Source: JAISGQ01 sp045534445 (GTDB taxonomy: Bacteria; Bacillota; Clostridia; Oscillospirales; Acutalibacteraceae). Taken from it: a stretch of DNA of 6,358 bases. The DNA lies in contig JAZSJQ010000075.1 of the NCBI GenBank assembly GCA_045534445.1, forward strand, positions 1-6,358, given 5' to 3'. The notes beneath the pieces are model-generated. The model worked only from the letters and a program-made list of their open reading frames with translations, was not told where the DNA came from and made no database searches. Positions 5,571 through 6,358 of this stretch are shown here, piece by piece; position 1 is the stretch's first letter; each line of letters starts with the position of its first letter. Made by a program: the position numbers and the translations under genes.

Positions 5571-5606
5571 CCAAAGTCTGTCAAAGTTTATCAAAGGACT
5601 TGAAAA
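5571..5606 (+). promoter_or_regulatory. Three 10-bp-phased CAAAG repeats abutting the gap -35
   Basis: CCAAAG (5571-5576), TCAAAG (5581-5586) and TCAAAG (5591-5596) recur with an exact 10-base period. A fourth, degenerate unit TGAAAA (5601-5606) overlaps the gap -35. One repeat per helical turn places the same face toward a bound protein. It may be an operator for a tandem-binding regulator, or phased A-tracts that curve DNA or act like an UP element. The repeats are seen directly; the role is inference. Confidence 0.45.
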
Positions 5607-5628
5607 AATTCCGATTATCATATAAAAT
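5600..5628 (+). promoter_or_regulatory. Sigma-A type promoter of gap
   Basis: The -35 TTGAAA (5600-5605) matches five of six consensus bases. With a 17-base spacer the -10 is TAAAAT (5623-5628), again five of six; an alternative TATAAA at 5621 would need a 15-base spacer. The transcript would start near 5635, giving a leader of about 37 bases that holds the ribosome-binding-site hairpin. A strong promoter fits a glycolytic gene. Confidence 0.6.
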
Positions 5629-5651
5629 GTTACTCGGTAAAAAACAAATTT

Positions 5652-5669
5652 TAATAACGGAGGTTATTA
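5652..5669 (+). promoter_or_regulatory. gap ribosome binding site displayed in a hairpin loop
   Basis: TAATAAC (5652-5658) and GTTATTA (5663-5669) form a perfect 7-bp stem around GGAG (5659-5662), the core of the Shine-Dalgarno sequence GGAGG. The site lies 8 bases before the ATG at 5672. The stem has one G-C pair, next to the loop, so it is modest in strength. The arrangement would present the site in the loop rather than bury it. It could aid ribosome loading or protect the 5' end, or serve as a regulated switch. Confidence 0.6.
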
Positions 5670-5671
5670 TA

Positions 5672-6358
5672 ATGTCAGTAAGAGTTGCAATCAATGGCTT
5701 TGGCCGCATCGGCCGTCTCGCATTCCGTCAGATGTTCAGAGCAGAGGGTTACGAAATCGTTGCTATCAACGACCTCACCAGCCCCAAGATGCTCGCACAT
5801 CTCCTTAAGTACGACACCGCTCAGGGTCCCTATGCTCTTCCTGTTGAGAGCGATGAGACTTCCATCACTGTTGACGGCACCAAGATCGAGATCCTCGCTG
5901 AGAAGGATCCCGCAAACCTTCCCTGGAAGGAAATCGGCGTTGACGTAGTTCTCGAGTGCACCGGTTTCTTCGCTTCCAAGGCTAAGAGCCAGGCTCACAT
6001 CGATGCAGGCGCTAAGAAGGTCGTTATCTCTGCTCCCGCAGGCAACGATCTGCCCAACGTCGTTTTCGGCGTCAACCAGGACATCCTGAAGGCTGAAGAC
6101 ACCATCATCTCCGCTGCTTCCTGCACCACCAACTGCCTCGCTCCCATGGCTAAGGCTCTCAATGATTATGCTCCTATCCAGAGCGGTATCATGACAACCG
6201 TTCACGCATACACAGGCGATCAGATGGTTCTCGATGGTCCTCACAGAAAGGGCGACCTTCGTCGTGCTCGCGCAGCAGCAGTTAACATTGTTCCCAACTC
6301 TACCGGCGCTGCAAAGGCTATCGGCCTTGTTATTCCTGAGCTCAACGGCAAGCTCATC
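5672..6358 (+). CDS. gap: Type I glyceraldehyde-3-phosphate dehydrogenase (5' portion, runs off the window)
   Basis: The first 229 codons of a GAPDH that should total roughly 335 residues; the 3' third lies beyond the window. It oxidises glyceraldehyde-3-phosphate to 1,3-bisphosphoglycerate with reduction of NAD+ in cytoplasmic glycolysis. The NAD-binding motif NGFGRIGR is at 8-15, and D34 in the IND motif points to NAD+ rather than NADP+. The catalytic segment ASCTTN holds C151, with H178 in TVHAYT as its partner. A GPHRKGDLRRARAAA stretch follows, typical of clostridial enzymes. The ATG is fixed by GGAGG 8 bases upstream and by the conserved N-terminus. Codon use is strongly biased to C-ending codons such as CTC, ATC and ACC plus GCT, unlike the upstream genes, as expected for a very highly expressed protein rather than a sign of transfer. 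It has its own promoter and is not part of the phosphatase transcript. Confidence 0.96.
   Translation, partial: MSVRVAINGFGRIGRLAFRQMFRAEGYEIVAINDLTSPKMLAHLLKYDTAQGPYALPVESDETSITVDGTKIEILAEKDPANLPWKEIGVDVVLECTGFFASKAKSQAHIDAGAKKVVISAPAGNDLPNVVFGVNQDILKAEDTIISAASCTTNCLAPMAKALNDYAPIQSGIMTTVHAYTGDQMVLDGPHRKGDLRRARAAAVNIVPNSTGAAKAIGLVIPELNGKLI

Noticed and set aside
5675..6244. Open reading frame of 189 codons on the minus strand inside gap
   Set aside because: It is the antisense shadow of gap. Strong codon bias in gap removes stop codons on the opposite strand. It has no homology I recognise.

Overview
The window looks like chromosomal DNA from an anaerobic gut-type Firmicute, probably a Ruminococcus-like member of the Oscillospiraceae. 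This is inferred from protein style (a clostridial GAPDH, an oxygen-sensitive Fe-S flavoenzyme trio), strong AGGAGG-type ribosome binding sites, consensus sigma-A promoters and a hairpin-rich intergenic repeat. I could not run a database search, so the genus is a guess.

Layout. Positions 1-20 look like the 3' half of a terminator from a gene outside the window. Positions 22-204 hold an unusual array of seven small hairpins separated by a 7-base box. The box reads GTGAAAT in the left half and ATTTCAC in the right half, so the whole array is roughly mirror-symmetric. Positions 205-413 hold no gene I can support. A GNAT-type acetyltransferase (414-1274, minus) is transcribed toward the array. 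It is divergent from a three-gene operon (1350-4390, plus): a GlpA-like FAD oxidoreductase with a C-terminal [2Fe-2S] domain, a second FAD/NAD-dependent oxidoreductase, and a small cysteine-motif DUF1667 protein. A separate gene follows for a PAP2-family membrane phosphatase (4504-5505, plus). The start of gap, type I glyceraldehyde-3-phosphate dehydrogenase (5672 onward, plus), runs off the right edge after 229 codons.

How the genes fit together. The trio has the composition expected of a clostridial glycerol-3-phosphate dehydrogenase-like complex, feeding dihydroxyacetone phosphate into lower glycolysis. No glpK or glpF is visible here and no membrane anchor like GlpC is present, so the substrate is a family-level inference. 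gap acts one step below triose phosphate. The PAP2 enzyme probably works on lipid phosphates or polyprenyl diphosphates, and its link to the trio is only proximity.

The most unusual features are the mirror-symmetric hairpin array, the gap ribosome binding site held in the loop of a perfect 7-bp hairpin, and three 10-bp-phased CAAAG repeats directly upstream of the gap promoter. The protein-coding part is otherwise fairly ordinary.
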